Source: Fodinicola feengrottensis
GTDB taxonomy: Bacteria > Actinomycetota > Actinomycetes > Mycobacteriales > HKI-0501
Direction: 5' to 3'
Length of the DNA: 64,000 nt
NCBI RefSeq assembly: GCF_010993775.1
Contig: NZ_WOTO01000026.1
Location: 51,487-115,486 of the forward strand
Shown: in pieces, positions 1 to 8,183 of the stretch
Numbering within the stretch: the first letter of the stretch is position 1
How the letters are laid out: each line of letters opens with the position of its first letter
Program-made: the position numbers and the translations under genes
The notes under the pieces: generated by a model
The model's input: the letters and a program-made list of their open reading frames with translations, nothing else
Told to the model about the DNA's origin: nothing
The model's database searches: none

Positions 1-1
1 G

Positions 2-943
2 GCCCGGCTGGCGGCCGTCGATCCGGTGCCGTCCGCGCTGGTCGCCGGCCCGGACGACTGGGACCGGTGCGTACAGTTGGTGGGTACGCCGGCCGTCCTG
101 AAACCCGTACGCGGACAGGGAAGCCGGGACGCGTACCCGATCGAGGACCCGCACGCGGGCGCCGATTTGGTACGCCGGCTCGCCGAACGCGGAACGCCGT
201 TCCCGATGCAGCTCGAACATTTCCTGCGCGGCCGCGCGTCCGGACCGTTCGCGGACTACGTCTCGGTGGAGAGCACCGTCTGCGACGGCCGGATCGCACA
301 CCTCGCGATCACCGGGAAACTGCCGATGTTGCCGCCTTTCCGGGAGGTCGGTGAATTCTGGCCAGCCGTCCTGCCCGAAGCCGAGAAACCAGCGGTGCTG
401 GACCTCACAACGGCCGCGATCCAAGCGCTGGGCGTCCGGTTCGGCATGGTGCACACCGAAATCAAGCTTACCAACGACGGGCCGCGGATCATCGAGGTGA
501 ACGGCCGGCTGGCCGGCTACCTGAACGGCATCTCGGTGCGCGCGGCCGGCCTGGATTTCGTTCGTACGGCAGCACTGGTGGCCCTCGGCGAGGACGTACG
601 CCTGCCGCCGCCGCGGTACGACGGCGTCTTCTTCTCCTTCGCGACCCCGGCCCCGCGGCTGCGCGGCACACTGGTATCGGTGAAAGGAATCGGGGAGGTC
701 AGCCGGCTGCCCGGGATCGTCAGCTATCGGCGGTATGTGTCGCCAGGTGGTGCCATCCATGACGGTGTGGGCACTCAGCGGCTGGACATTGTTTCCGGGC
801 AGGCGCCCGATCATCAGGCGATGCTGGACCTGATCGACCAGGCCCGCAAAGCCCTGACCTTCACCTTCGCCACCGAGGAAGGCACGACCGTCCGCAGTGG
901 ACAGGATTTGCTGAACCACGCCGCGAAATCGACGTTTTGGTAG
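2..943 (+). CDS. ATP-grasp domain protein (5' end missing)
   Basis: C-terminal part of an ATP-grasp ligase. The reading frame is open from base 2 to the stop at 943, so the true start lies before the window; the GTG at 26 is only an internal codon. Visible ATP-grasp marks are the nucleotide-binding strand AVLKPVRGQGS with its Lys and Gly-rich loop, EHFLRG, and near the middle the metal-binding segment HTEIKLTNDGPRIIEVNGR, whose E and N residues match the Mg-ATP site. Family members join a carboxylate to an amine or thiol using ATP, as in peptide ligases and biotin carboxylase-like enzymes. The substrate cannot be read from this fragment. No co-directional partner follows within 300 bases. It might belong to a peptide or natural-product cluster upstream, which is inference. 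Confidence 0.8.
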   Translation, partial: ARLAAVDPVPSALVAGPDDWDRCVQLVGTPAVLKPVRGQGSRDAYPIEDPHAGADLVRRLAERGTPFPMQLEHFLRGRASGPFADYVSVESTVCDGRIAHLAITGKLPMLPPFREVGEFWPAVLPEAEKPAVLDLTTAAIQALGVRFGMVHTEIKLTNDGPRIIEVNGRLAGYLNGISVRAAGLDFVRTAALVALGEDVRLPPPRYDGVFFSFATPAPRLRGTLVSVKGIGEVSRLPGIVSYRRYVSPGGAIHDGVGTQRLDIVSGQAPDHQAMLDLIDQARKALTFTFATEEGTTVRSGQDLLNHAAKSTFW

Positions 944-1275
944 TGGTTATCGGCGTGTCGTCAGCGAAAACGCCGAGTTCGCGAAGGACGTCAAAGGTTC
1001 GCCAACGGGGAGCGGGGACCGTCCTGGCGGAGCTGGAGGTCTCGTCGCGACCGCCGCGGCTGCCCCGATGACAAGGCCAGACCAGAAGCCGGCCTCCGCT
1101 GTAGTTGATCGCATTACCAGTTGCACTGCATCGGTCGCCGATGCCCAACTTCGGCCGCCGGAAAACTAGGTCAGCTGCCACTCCAGCCGATATTCGCGAC
1201 CTCACAGTCAAGTTCGCGGAGGCGGGAGTCGCTAAGATCCGGAACCGGTACTGACCGCGAGGGGTGGGAGACGGC
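944..1275. other. Intergenic stretch, nothing recognised
   Basis: About 330 bases between the ATP-grasp stop and the TMEM175-like start. I see no conserved protein in any frame, no strong hairpin with a T-tract and no RNA gene. It presumably holds the promoter of the downstream gene; a Shine-Dalgarno-like GGTGGGAG lies just before the GTG at 1276. Confidence 0.5.
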
Positions 1276-1936
1276 GTGAGTGACGGTTCGGGGCGATTTT
1301 CCCGGTGGGCCGGAGGCGCTGAGCGCGGTGACGCGGCCCGGCTCGAGGCTTTCAGCGACGGCGTGCTGGCGATCGCCATCACGCTGCTGATCCTGGACGT
1401 GCACGTCGAACCGGAACACGGTCAGTCGTTGGCGGCCGCGTTGTTGGCGTCCTGGCCACAAATCGGTGCGTACGCGGCGAGTTTCCTGCAGATCGGGATC
1501 ATGTGGGCCAACCACCACACGCTTTTCCGTACGATCGCGAGAGTCGACCAACTGCTGCTGTTGAGCAACCCTGTTCCTGCTGATTTTCGTTTCGTTCCTG
1601 CCACTGCCGACCCGACTGGTCGCCGAGCATCACCTCAACGACGCGGACGGACGTACGGCGATGCTGCTGTACGGCGGGACGCTGACCGCGTGCGCGCTGG
1701 CCTTCAACCTGATCTGGCGGCACGCCGCCCGCCGGGACCTGCTGGTTCCGGGTATCAGCGCGGCGTTCCGGCGCGATGTCGGCCGCCGCTATCTGCTGGG
1801 CCTCGCCGTATATCTCGTTTCCACCCTGTTGAGCCAGATCCACCCGTGGATCACGCTGGCCCTGACCGCGGTTATCGCGGTGTTCTTCCTGCTCGGCCCG
1901 TCTCCCCGGCAGGCGGTGGAAATACCGGCGGACTGA
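1276..1936 (+). CDS. TMEM175-family (DUF1211) membrane channel, frameshifted
   Basis: Predicted integral membrane protein of the TMEM175 potassium-channel family. The family signature is clear near the N terminus: RLEAFSDGVLAIAITLL, the R-F-S-D motif of the first helix. Further hydrophobic helices and NHHTLFR at the end of the second helix follow. The frame opened at 1276 (GTG after GGTGGGAG) fails at about 1569-1571, where AAC CCT G should read AAC CTG; dropping one C of the CCC run restores LFLLIFVSFLPLPTRLV and the remaining helices to a stop at 1936. The length after correction (about 220 residues) is normal for bacterial members. The single-base change in a C run looks like a sequence error. 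Family function is K+ leak conductance; here it is inferred. Confidence 0.75.
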
Positions 1937-2051
1937 AGCACAGGCTAGAGGACGTACGAAATGGCGGCTTTGTCGGCGGTTTTAGAAAACTCCAACATGC
2001 CTATGGGCGGCGCCCGTGAACCGGGTGCCGCCCATACCGTCTTCTTGCGGG

Positions 2052-2689
2052 CTAGATAAGGCCGTGTTTGAGGGCGTACGCGACGGCGTGGGAGCGGTTG
2101 CGCAGGTGCAGTCGGCTGGTCACGTCGTGCAGCACGTTTTTGACCGTACGCTGCGAATACGACAGCTTCTGCGCGATTTCCTCGGTGTCGAACCCGTCCG
2201 CCACCAACCGCAGCACCTGCACCTCCCGCTCCGCCAGACCGGAGAAGGTCAAACCCCCCGCGGGCCGAGCACCTGCCGCTGCAGCTGACCGACCTGGTTA
2301 AGCAACCTCCCCAGCAAATCCGGCGGCACCGCCCCATCGCCGGCCGCGGCCGACTTCAACACCGTCACCAAATGCTCAGCGGTAGCCTCCGCGCGGCGTA
2401 CCAGACCGGCGACACCGATCTCCACGACCGCCACCAGCTCCGACTCCTCGATCTGAGTCGCGATGATCACCAACCGGTTGATCCCACGAGCCCGCAGGCC
2501 ACGAAGAGCGCGAATCGCGGTCTCATCGATCCGGTCCGTCACCACCAACGCGACCTGCGCGGACTGCCACTCGTCGTTGCTGACGATCCGAACCTCAGGA
2601 CGCGGAGCCAACTGCCCCTTGATCCCCGCGTAGGAAATCGGGTCACGAGCGTGAAGAAGAACTGGTAGACGTTCCATCATCTGAACCAC
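2052..2689 (-). CDS. LuxR/NarL-type response regulator, frameshifted
   Basis: Transcription factor with an N-terminal receiver-like domain (about 140 residues) and a C-terminal LuxR helix-turn-helix (about 65 residues). The output domain shows LAEREVQVLRLVADGFDTEE, then an SQRTVKNVLHDV recognition helix. The receiver lacks a convincing acidic pocket, so it may be an atypical receiver that is not phosphorylated. Receiver and HTH lie in different frames; they meet at about 2250 in a run of six C, a likely homopolymer error. ATG at 2680 after AGGTGG is a better start than the GTG at 2689. It is divergent from the TPR gene at 2830, a likely target or partner, though this is inference. No sensor kinase is adjacent. 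Confidence 0.75.
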
Positions 2690-2829
2690 CTGCCGGAAGA
2701 CGTGTCAATCTGATGGGACAAGCATCCTCAGTACGGTTAACGTGCCCTTAAAGTGCAGCGCTGCCTGCCCAAACATCGCCCCGGACCGTCCGCCCGAGAG
2801 GGCCTTGGGATGTGGCAGGGTACGACCTC

Positions 2830-4587
2830 ATGACCAACGCAGAAGGCGTCGCCGACCCGCGGCTGGAGGCCGAGGGCGAGCTCTGCATGGCCCGGATCGC
2901 GCTCGACGAGGGCGACCGCCAACACGCCGCCGACCACGTGGCCCGTGCGCTCGTCTGCGCCCCGACGCTGCCCGAGGCGCACGAGTTGCTCGCCACGCTC
3001 GGCGACCTGGACCTGTTTTCGACCGAGCAGCCGGCGTACCTCGGAACAGTGGTCGCCCGGGCGCATATGCTCGCCGCCCACGGCCAGGCCACCGAGGCGC
3101 TGAACCTGCTGGTTTCCGCGCAATGCCACGACCCGGATGGCCACTGGGCAGCCGTGCCGTGGGTTCTCGACCCGGCGCTGGCGGCTCACCTGGACCCGGA
3201 CGACCTCAGCGGCTGGGTCGGCCGGCTGCTCGGCGTGATGGCCGACCCGGTCGGCGCCGACCGGCGGGCGCCCTTCCAGCCATACCTGCAGCTCATCACC
3301 GCCGCGCTCGGCGCCCATCCGAGCGCCGCAGCGCTGTTCGTCAGCGCGTCGATGTTCGTACGACGGATGGGCGATCCGGTACGTGCCGCTGACCTCGCGT
3401 TGCGCTCCGAGCAGCTGCGACCGTCGTTCCACGCGGCGCTGGCACTGGGCTACGCGTACCGGGCGCAGCAACGCATCGCGGACGCGGAACAGGCATGGCT
3501 GCGCGCGCTGTCGTACGACCCGGGCAACCTGGCGCTGTTCACCGACATCGGCGAGCTACTGGAAGGCGACGGCCGGGCCGAGGAGGGCCTCGCATGGGTG
3601 GAGCGCGCGCTTGAGCAGGATCCGGACGACGAGAGCGCGTTCCCGACCGCCTGCGGCATGCGCTTTCGGCGGGACGACGACCCAGCCCACCTGGTGGCGC
3701 TCGCCGACTACGTGGCCGCCCATCCGGACAACGGGCACGCGGACAACGTGCTTCAACAGGGCGCTCGTACGCGCTACTGGCTCGGCCCGATCCCAGCGGC
3801 CAGTGAGGCCGTGGTCGATGTTCTGGCTCAGGTGATCGAAAAGGAGGGCGCTGGCGACGACGGCGGATCGCTGACGTTGACGCTGTCGGCCCCTGAGCCG
3901 CCGAGCGCACTGCTTGCCTGCGAGCGCGCGCTTCCACACTTCACGATCACCATCACTGACCGCCCTGAGCCGGACGCGTGGTTGCCGGTGCCGCAGTTCC
4001 ACCCGCAGGTGCCGCAGGCCGCGATGGACTATCTCGTGTGGCGTCCGGACGGGAAACCCGCGGTGCGGCCGCCGTCCGAGAACGCGCTGGAGGCGCTGGA
4101 ATCGCTTGCCGGGTGGCGATGGCGGCATCTTCCGGCCGCGTTCGACGACGCCGTACGCCTCGCCAGCCTGCCGTTGACCGACCTCCTCGGCGTCCTCGTC
4201 CATCCGCCGACGGCACCGGATCCGACCCAGTGGCCGGAGTGGATTCGCGCCGTCCAGGCCTGGGCCTGCCTTGGCATCGCCCACCACGACGCCGACCAGC
4301 CTTGGCGTGAGTCGACCCGTCGCGCGGTCCTTATAGACCTCGCCTTCGGTCCTGAGGACTGGGTCACCGAGGCCGCTTTGTTCGCGCTGATCGCGACCGC
4401 GTGGGTCGACGCGGACGTACGCGAGGATGTCGCCAACCTGGTCGCCTGGCGGTTCATCGCGGCTCTGGACGCGTCGAAGACGCGCCCGGTGACCATTTCC
4501 GGGTCACTCGCTCAGCTCGTACTGATCACTCCGCTGGCCGAGCCGTCCATCGTCGATCTCGCCCGTACGCACCTCTCGGCCGACTAG
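2830..4587 (+). CDS. Tetratricopeptide-repeat protein, unknown role
   Basis: Intact gene for a cytoplasmic protein of about 585 residues. The first 330 residues are TPR-like helical pairs, for example AADHVARALVCAPTLPEAHE, ADLALRSEQLRPSFHAALAL and ADAEQAWLRALSYDPGNLAL, each with the A/G-x(2)-L-x-A-L-x-x-x-P spacing of TPR motifs. The second half is a separate mixed domain I do not recognise. No signal peptide or membrane segment is seen. ATG at 2830 is preferred to the GTG at 2812 because translation from 2830 gives the natural MTNAEG start. TPR proteins mediate protein-protein contacts. The only contextual hint is the divergent LuxR regulator upstream. Confidence 0.7.
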   Translation: MTNAEGVADPRLEAEGELCMARIALDEGDRQHAADHVARALVCAPTLPEAHELLATLGDLDLFSTEQPAYLGTVVARAHMLAAHGQATEALNLLVSAQCHDPDGHWAAVPWVLDPALAAHLDPDDLSGWVGRLLGVMADPVGADRRAPFQPYLQLITAALGAHPSAAALFVSASMFVRRMGDPVRAADLALRSEQLRPSFHAALALGYAYRAQQRIADAEQAWLRALSYDPGNLALFTDIGELLEGDGRAEEGLAWVERALEQDPDDESAFPTACGMRFRRDDDPAHLVALADYVAAHPDNGHADNVLQQGARTRYWLGPIPAASEAVVDVLAQVIEKEGAGDDGGSLTLTLSAPEPPSALLACERALPHFTITITDRPEPDAWLPVPQFHPQVPQAAMDYLVWRPDGKPAVRPPSENALEALESLAGWRWRHLPAAFDDAVRLASLPLTDLLGVLVHPPTAPDPTQWPEWIRAVQAWACLGIAHHDADQPWRESTRRAVLIDLAFGPEDWVTEAALFALIATAWVDADVREDVANLVAWRFIAALDASKTRPVTISGSLAQLVLITPLAEPSIVDLARTHLSAD

Positions 4588-4693
4588 GATGCCCACTACC
4601 CTCACTGTATGAGCGATTTGTCAATCAAAATCGTGCGTCGGCTGCGACGGGCCGCGGCTGCATCAGGAGATGGCGACGCGGCCGGACGCCGGA

Positions 4694-5648
4694 TCAGCTG
4701 GTGATGGCGTTGAAAATCTTCGAATACGCGTAGCCGGTCTTTTTGTCGAAACTGTACATCTCCCAGAACGACAGCTCGGCAACACCATTGCTGGCAGCGA
4801 ATGTTTCCAGTGTTTTCGCGTTGGCCTGGGTGAAATTCTCGTCGTCGTCATTCTTGCCGGCAATCGGAGTCAGACCAATCATCGCGTACGCGGCCGAAAC
4901 CGAGATCCCGTAAAGGTTCGCCAACTGGCTCGCGGTTGCCTTGGCCGCCGAAATAGCGTTGTTGAGGGCGCTTTCCCCGTCGCCGAAGTCCATTGTCATC
5001 AAGTTGACTACGGAGACTTTCACCCCTTTGCTTTTGGCGTCCCGGAGCAGTCCCATTTCCTCGGACGGCAGGCCATTCGGGGCCACCGGGAGCGTGTATT
5101 CGACCTGTACGGCCGGATTTTGCGTCTGCAGCGCGGCCAACGCGGCATTGCGTCGAGAATTGGACGTGCTGTCGTCCAGGATCGGTCCTTCGATGTCGAA
5201 GTCCAGCCGTGGCACCGAATAGGTGTTGATGACGTTCGCGTACGCCGCGGTCAGGCTCGTGGTGTTCGTGCAAGTCTGCGCGACCTCGTGCCCCCCGCCG
5301 CCACCAAAGGACGGCATCACCTCGCCGCCGGCGGCCTGCAACGCGTTAATCTGCGACTTGAACCCCTCCGACGCCCTCGCTGTCGTCGGCCTCCCAGTAG
5401 GAACTGCAGCCGGAGTTCGCGCTCAGAAAGGCGAGTTTGAAGAACTTCGTACCGGTGGCCTTCATATTCCCCGCCATGTCGTCGGCGTTGTAGCTGCCGA
5501 TCTCCAGGTATGGCGCCGCATAGTGGGCTGGGAAGGCCGGGCTCGCTGCTGCGGCACCACCGGCTGCCGGGACGGCACCGACCATCGCGGCACTGACAAC
5601 TATGGGTAGCGCTGCGCGCAAAAGCGCCTTGGCGGGGGACGTACGCAT
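4694..5648 (-). CDS. Secreted GH18-like chitinase, frameshifted
   Basis: Predicted secreted chitinase-like glycoside hydrolase. ATG at 5648 has a GGGAG ribosome site and opens a Sec signal peptide with hydrophobic core LLRAALPIVVSAAMVG and AAA-type cleavage region. The mature part starts AHYAAPYLEI, as in actinobacterial chitinases of about 300 residues. The catalytic strand RLDFDIEG matches the GH18 DxxDxDxE motif, with the Glu as proton donor. MPSFGGGGG and the conserved LMTMDFG strand support a TIM barrel. The frame breaks between about 5345 and 5375; correcting it reads through FKSQINALQAAGGE. No chitin-binding module is visible. Substrate is inferred from the family. Confidence 0.8.
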
Positions 5649-5792
5649 GCTGGCTCTCCCTGAGACGACGGTCCTCACGACCGAAGACGGCTACCCGTCG
5701 CTCCCGCCCGAACGACAGTTAGTGCTAAATAGCGAAAGTTATACCCGTACGCGCCATCTGAGGGCAATGGTGAGGCCGTTGTCGGTCAGTCG

Positions 5793-6223
5793 TCAGGCCC
5801 TCGTACGCGTCGGCGCATCGAGCGGCTGATGTCTCGCCGCGACGATCAGTCGGCTCTTGCCCGGGTCCAGACCTGAGCTCGCTCCGCCACCAAGCTCTGC
5901 GGCGAACACCGCGACCAGAAAACTGTTGCGGAACCAGTATCGGACCAGCTGCCAAAAGCCGGCCCGCTCGCCGTACTCCGTCACGACCCGCAAGCCAACA
6001 ATCAGCTTTCCGATGCTGGCGCGGAATATCCACTGCACCAGAATCCGATTGAAGACCGAGAACCCGACCACCGCTACCGGGACTTGCCAGGTGACGTGCA
6101 CGCCGCCCTCGATCCGATGCCCGCCACCAACCAGATAAGCGGCCACCCCGACCACGACCGTCAGCACAAGGTCAATCCCCCCACCCCACTCGCCCGATGC
6201 CAGAACCCCGCCGGCTGAAGCAC
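5793..6223 (-). CDS. RDD-family membrane protein, frameshifted N terminus
   Basis: Small membrane protein of the RDD family. The segment RASIGKLIVGLRVV is the typical loop before the third helix, and VRYWFRNSFLVAVFA the final helix. The first helix IDLVLTVVVGVAAYL is complete, but the N-terminal start falls in another frame: GTG at 6223, after GGGGGAAACGAG, gives LQPAGFWHRASG, which should continue into the helix. The break lies in the G-rich run near 6178-6190. Function of RDD proteins is poorly known; some act in ion transport. The C-terminal tail after the last helix is short and basic. Confidence 0.65.
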
Positions 6224-6320
6224 CTCGTTTCCCCCATTCCCAGACCTTTCACCCAGCATATCCAACCCCCATGCGCCAAAAAGTTAGGGTCTCGCACGCC
6301 CCCGTTCGGCCCCACCCCGT

Positions 6321-6452
6321 GCGGGACTGTCACCTCTAAACCAAAGTGGTCAACTTTGTACGGGACCCAGTCACCCACCCCCCCACGTACCCCCCCCCCC
6401 GCGCGAGACCGTCACCATTTCCATCAAGTTGGTCAACTTCGACGGGACCCAG
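6321..6452. repeat. Direct repeat pair with operator-like dyads
   Basis: Two diverged copies of about 50 bases, at 6321-6370 and 6401-6452. Both end in CGGGACCCAG and both carry a dyad with TGGTCAACTT: CAAAGT-GGTCA-ACTTTG in the first copy and AAGTTG-GT-CAACTT in the second. They are separated by a C-rich tract. They lie upstream of the leftward RDD gene, so they could be regulator sites, or remnants of a short repeat family. Confidence 0.6.
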
Positions 6453-6507
6453 CCCCGTCCGGCGCCATCGGCCGCCAGGCCGATGTTGTCGCCCCTCCGG
6501 CAGGGGC

Positions 6508-6557
6508 GTCGCTTTTCTAGGGCCCACCGCTTTTTTGGTAGGCCCTAGAAAAGCGAC
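6508..6557. repeat. Perfect 17-bp inverted repeat
   Basis: Arms GTCGCTTTTCTAGGGCC (6508-6524) and its exact reverse complement (6541-6557) flank a 16-base loop with CACC...GGTA that can pair further. The stem is too long and too exact for chance in this GC-rich DNA. There is no T-tract after it, so it may be a bidirectional terminator, a REP-like element or a MITE remnant. Confidence 0.75.
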
Positions 6558-6623
6558 TCTCGTAGCCGTAGTCGACGGCGCCCGCGCCGAAGGCGCCAGA
6601 AACACAGGGCGGATCGGCAGTAA

Positions 6624-6685
6624 CCATCGGAAAATCCCGCCCCCCGCCACCGGTCTTTGGTGGGCGGGGCGGGATTTTCCGATGG
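6624..6685. repeat. Perfect 19-bp inverted repeat
   Basis: Arms CCATCGGAAAATCCCGCCC (6624-6642) and GGGCGGGATTTTCCGATGG (6667-6685) are exact complements, with a 24-base loop that contains further short pairing (CCGCCACC with GGTGGGCGG). It is the second large palindrome in this gap and its arm sequence differs from the first. Confidence 0.75.
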
Positions 6686-6714
6686 CTGGTAGACGAGACG
6701 CCGCACCCTCACAG

Positions 6715-6925
6715 ACACCGCTCTTAACCAGGGCGCCCATCTCCCCAGCACACACCGCTTTCAACCGGGCCGTCATCTCCGCAGCACACACCGCTTTCAA
6801 CCAAGGCGCTCATCTCCGCAGCACACACCGCTCTCAACCAAGGCCGCACCTCCCCAGCACACACCGCTCTCAACCGAGGAGGGCCCCTCGCCCCCGCAGT
6901 AGACATCGCTTTTAACCAAGGCCCT
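6715..6925. repeat. Tandem repeat, period 36-37 bp, about six copies
   Basis: The core ACACCGCTTTCAACCAAGGC recurs at 6715, 6752, 6788, 6825 and 6861, with a degenerate copy near 6901; the second half of each unit is CATCTCCGCAGCAC-like. The copies are contiguous, so this is a minisatellite. The period is not a multiple of three and no frame stays open usefully, so it is not coding repeat DNA. Its left end overlaps the stop codon region of the MFS gene. Confidence 0.75.
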
Positions 6926-8183
6926 CGCCGCTAGACGTCCCGATGGGTTCGGCGGGGGGGGTAGGGATAGTGAAGGCGAGTACGGCGAGGGCACCCTGCG
7001 CCAGCGCGAAAAGGCCGGCGGTGGTGCCGAAGGAGAGTTGCGAGAGCAGGATGCCGGCGGCCAGCGGGCCGCACGGTTGCAGGATTTGGGCGAGGAAACT
7101 GCTCGACGCGGTGACTCGGCCGTAGATGTCTTCCGGCACCACTTTGGCCATGATGGTCGCGAGCACCGCCCCGATGACCGGAGTGAGCAGGCACAGTGCG
7201 GAAAACGCTGCGACGAACGGGATGACCCCGCCACCGGCCCAGGCGATCGCCAGCAGGACGGCACTCATGGTGGGGCCGGCGGCGAGCACCACCGAAAGCG
7301 GCAAACGGCGTTTCGCGTACGGGGCGATCAAAGAGCCGGTCAGGCCGGCTATTCCGGCGAAGCTGACCGCCCGCCACGGCGCGGCGGCACCGCCGGCCTG
7401 GCGGGCGGTGCCCAGAATCAGCGCATAGCCGAAGGCCGAGAAAATTACGTTGGCTAGCGCGAAATACCCCGAAGACCAGCGCAGGAACCGGTCTTTGACC
7501 AGATATCGCCAGCCGGCCGCGATTTGCGGTAAAAAAAAACCGCTCGCGGCGGACCTCGGCCGTACGCGCGACCAGCCGATTTCGGGCCAACATTGCCACG
7601 CACAGCGCGGAAACCCCGAAGGTGAACGCGTCGACGGTGAAAGGTGCCCAGGGCCAGAGAGCCATCAGCGGTCCGGCCACCGCCGGTGCGGCGATGCTCG
7701 CGCCGTACGCACGCGCCTGGTTGAGCGAAACCGCCGTCCCCAACTGCTCCCCCGGCACCGCTCGCCGGACGATTTTGCTCTGGCTTGGCTGGAAAATCTC
7801 CTGCGCGGTGATCGACACGACCACCAGCCCCAACGCCACCAGCAGCGGCAGTCCCCAAACGAAGACGCAGAACGCGACCGCCGCGCCGCGACCGCGACCA
7901 GCCGGGCAAGGTCACAGCCGAGCATCAGCCGGCGCTGATCCCAGCGATCGGCCAGATAGCCGGCTGGCACTCGGACCGCGAGGCCTACTATGAGCATGGC
8001 GGTGCCGATAATTCCAGCGGCGGAAGGAGAATAGCCAGCCGCCAACAATGCCAACGGTACGGCCAAAGATGTCATCGACGAGCCGAAATCCGACAGCGCC
8101 TGACCGATCCACAGCAACCGAAACTGCCGGTTGTTGCGCCGCAGCGGGACGGTGGTGGCCACCCGCCCCGCCGCCAGCGTCAT
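6912..8183 (-). CDS. MFS exporter of the lanthipeptide operon, frameshifted
   Basis: Major facilitator protein of about 420 residues, similar in layout to macrolide/peptide efflux MFS proteins. Its ATG at 8183 overlaps the synthetase stop as ATGA, so the two are translationally coupled. The N-terminal part shows the first helices (SMTSLAVPLALLAAG) and the loop motif GYLADRWDQRRLM, the MFS G-x-x-x-D-R-x-x-R-R signature. The middle (FQPSQSKIVRRAVP) lies in another frame, and the C-terminal part (KVVPEDIYGRVTASSS) returns to the first. The breaks are near 7870-7905 and in a run of nine A at about 7532-7541. Position suggests export of, or self-protection against, the modified peptide (inference). 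Confidence 0.75.

Noticed and set aside
1945..2337. 130-residue minus-strand protein over the LuxR HTH region
   Set aside because: Gly/Arg/Ala-rich shadow frame; the LuxR output domain in the neighbouring frame is the real gene.
6715..6925. CRISPR array
   Set aside because: Units are contiguous with no unique spacers, the period is 36-37 bp in total, and no cas gene is present.
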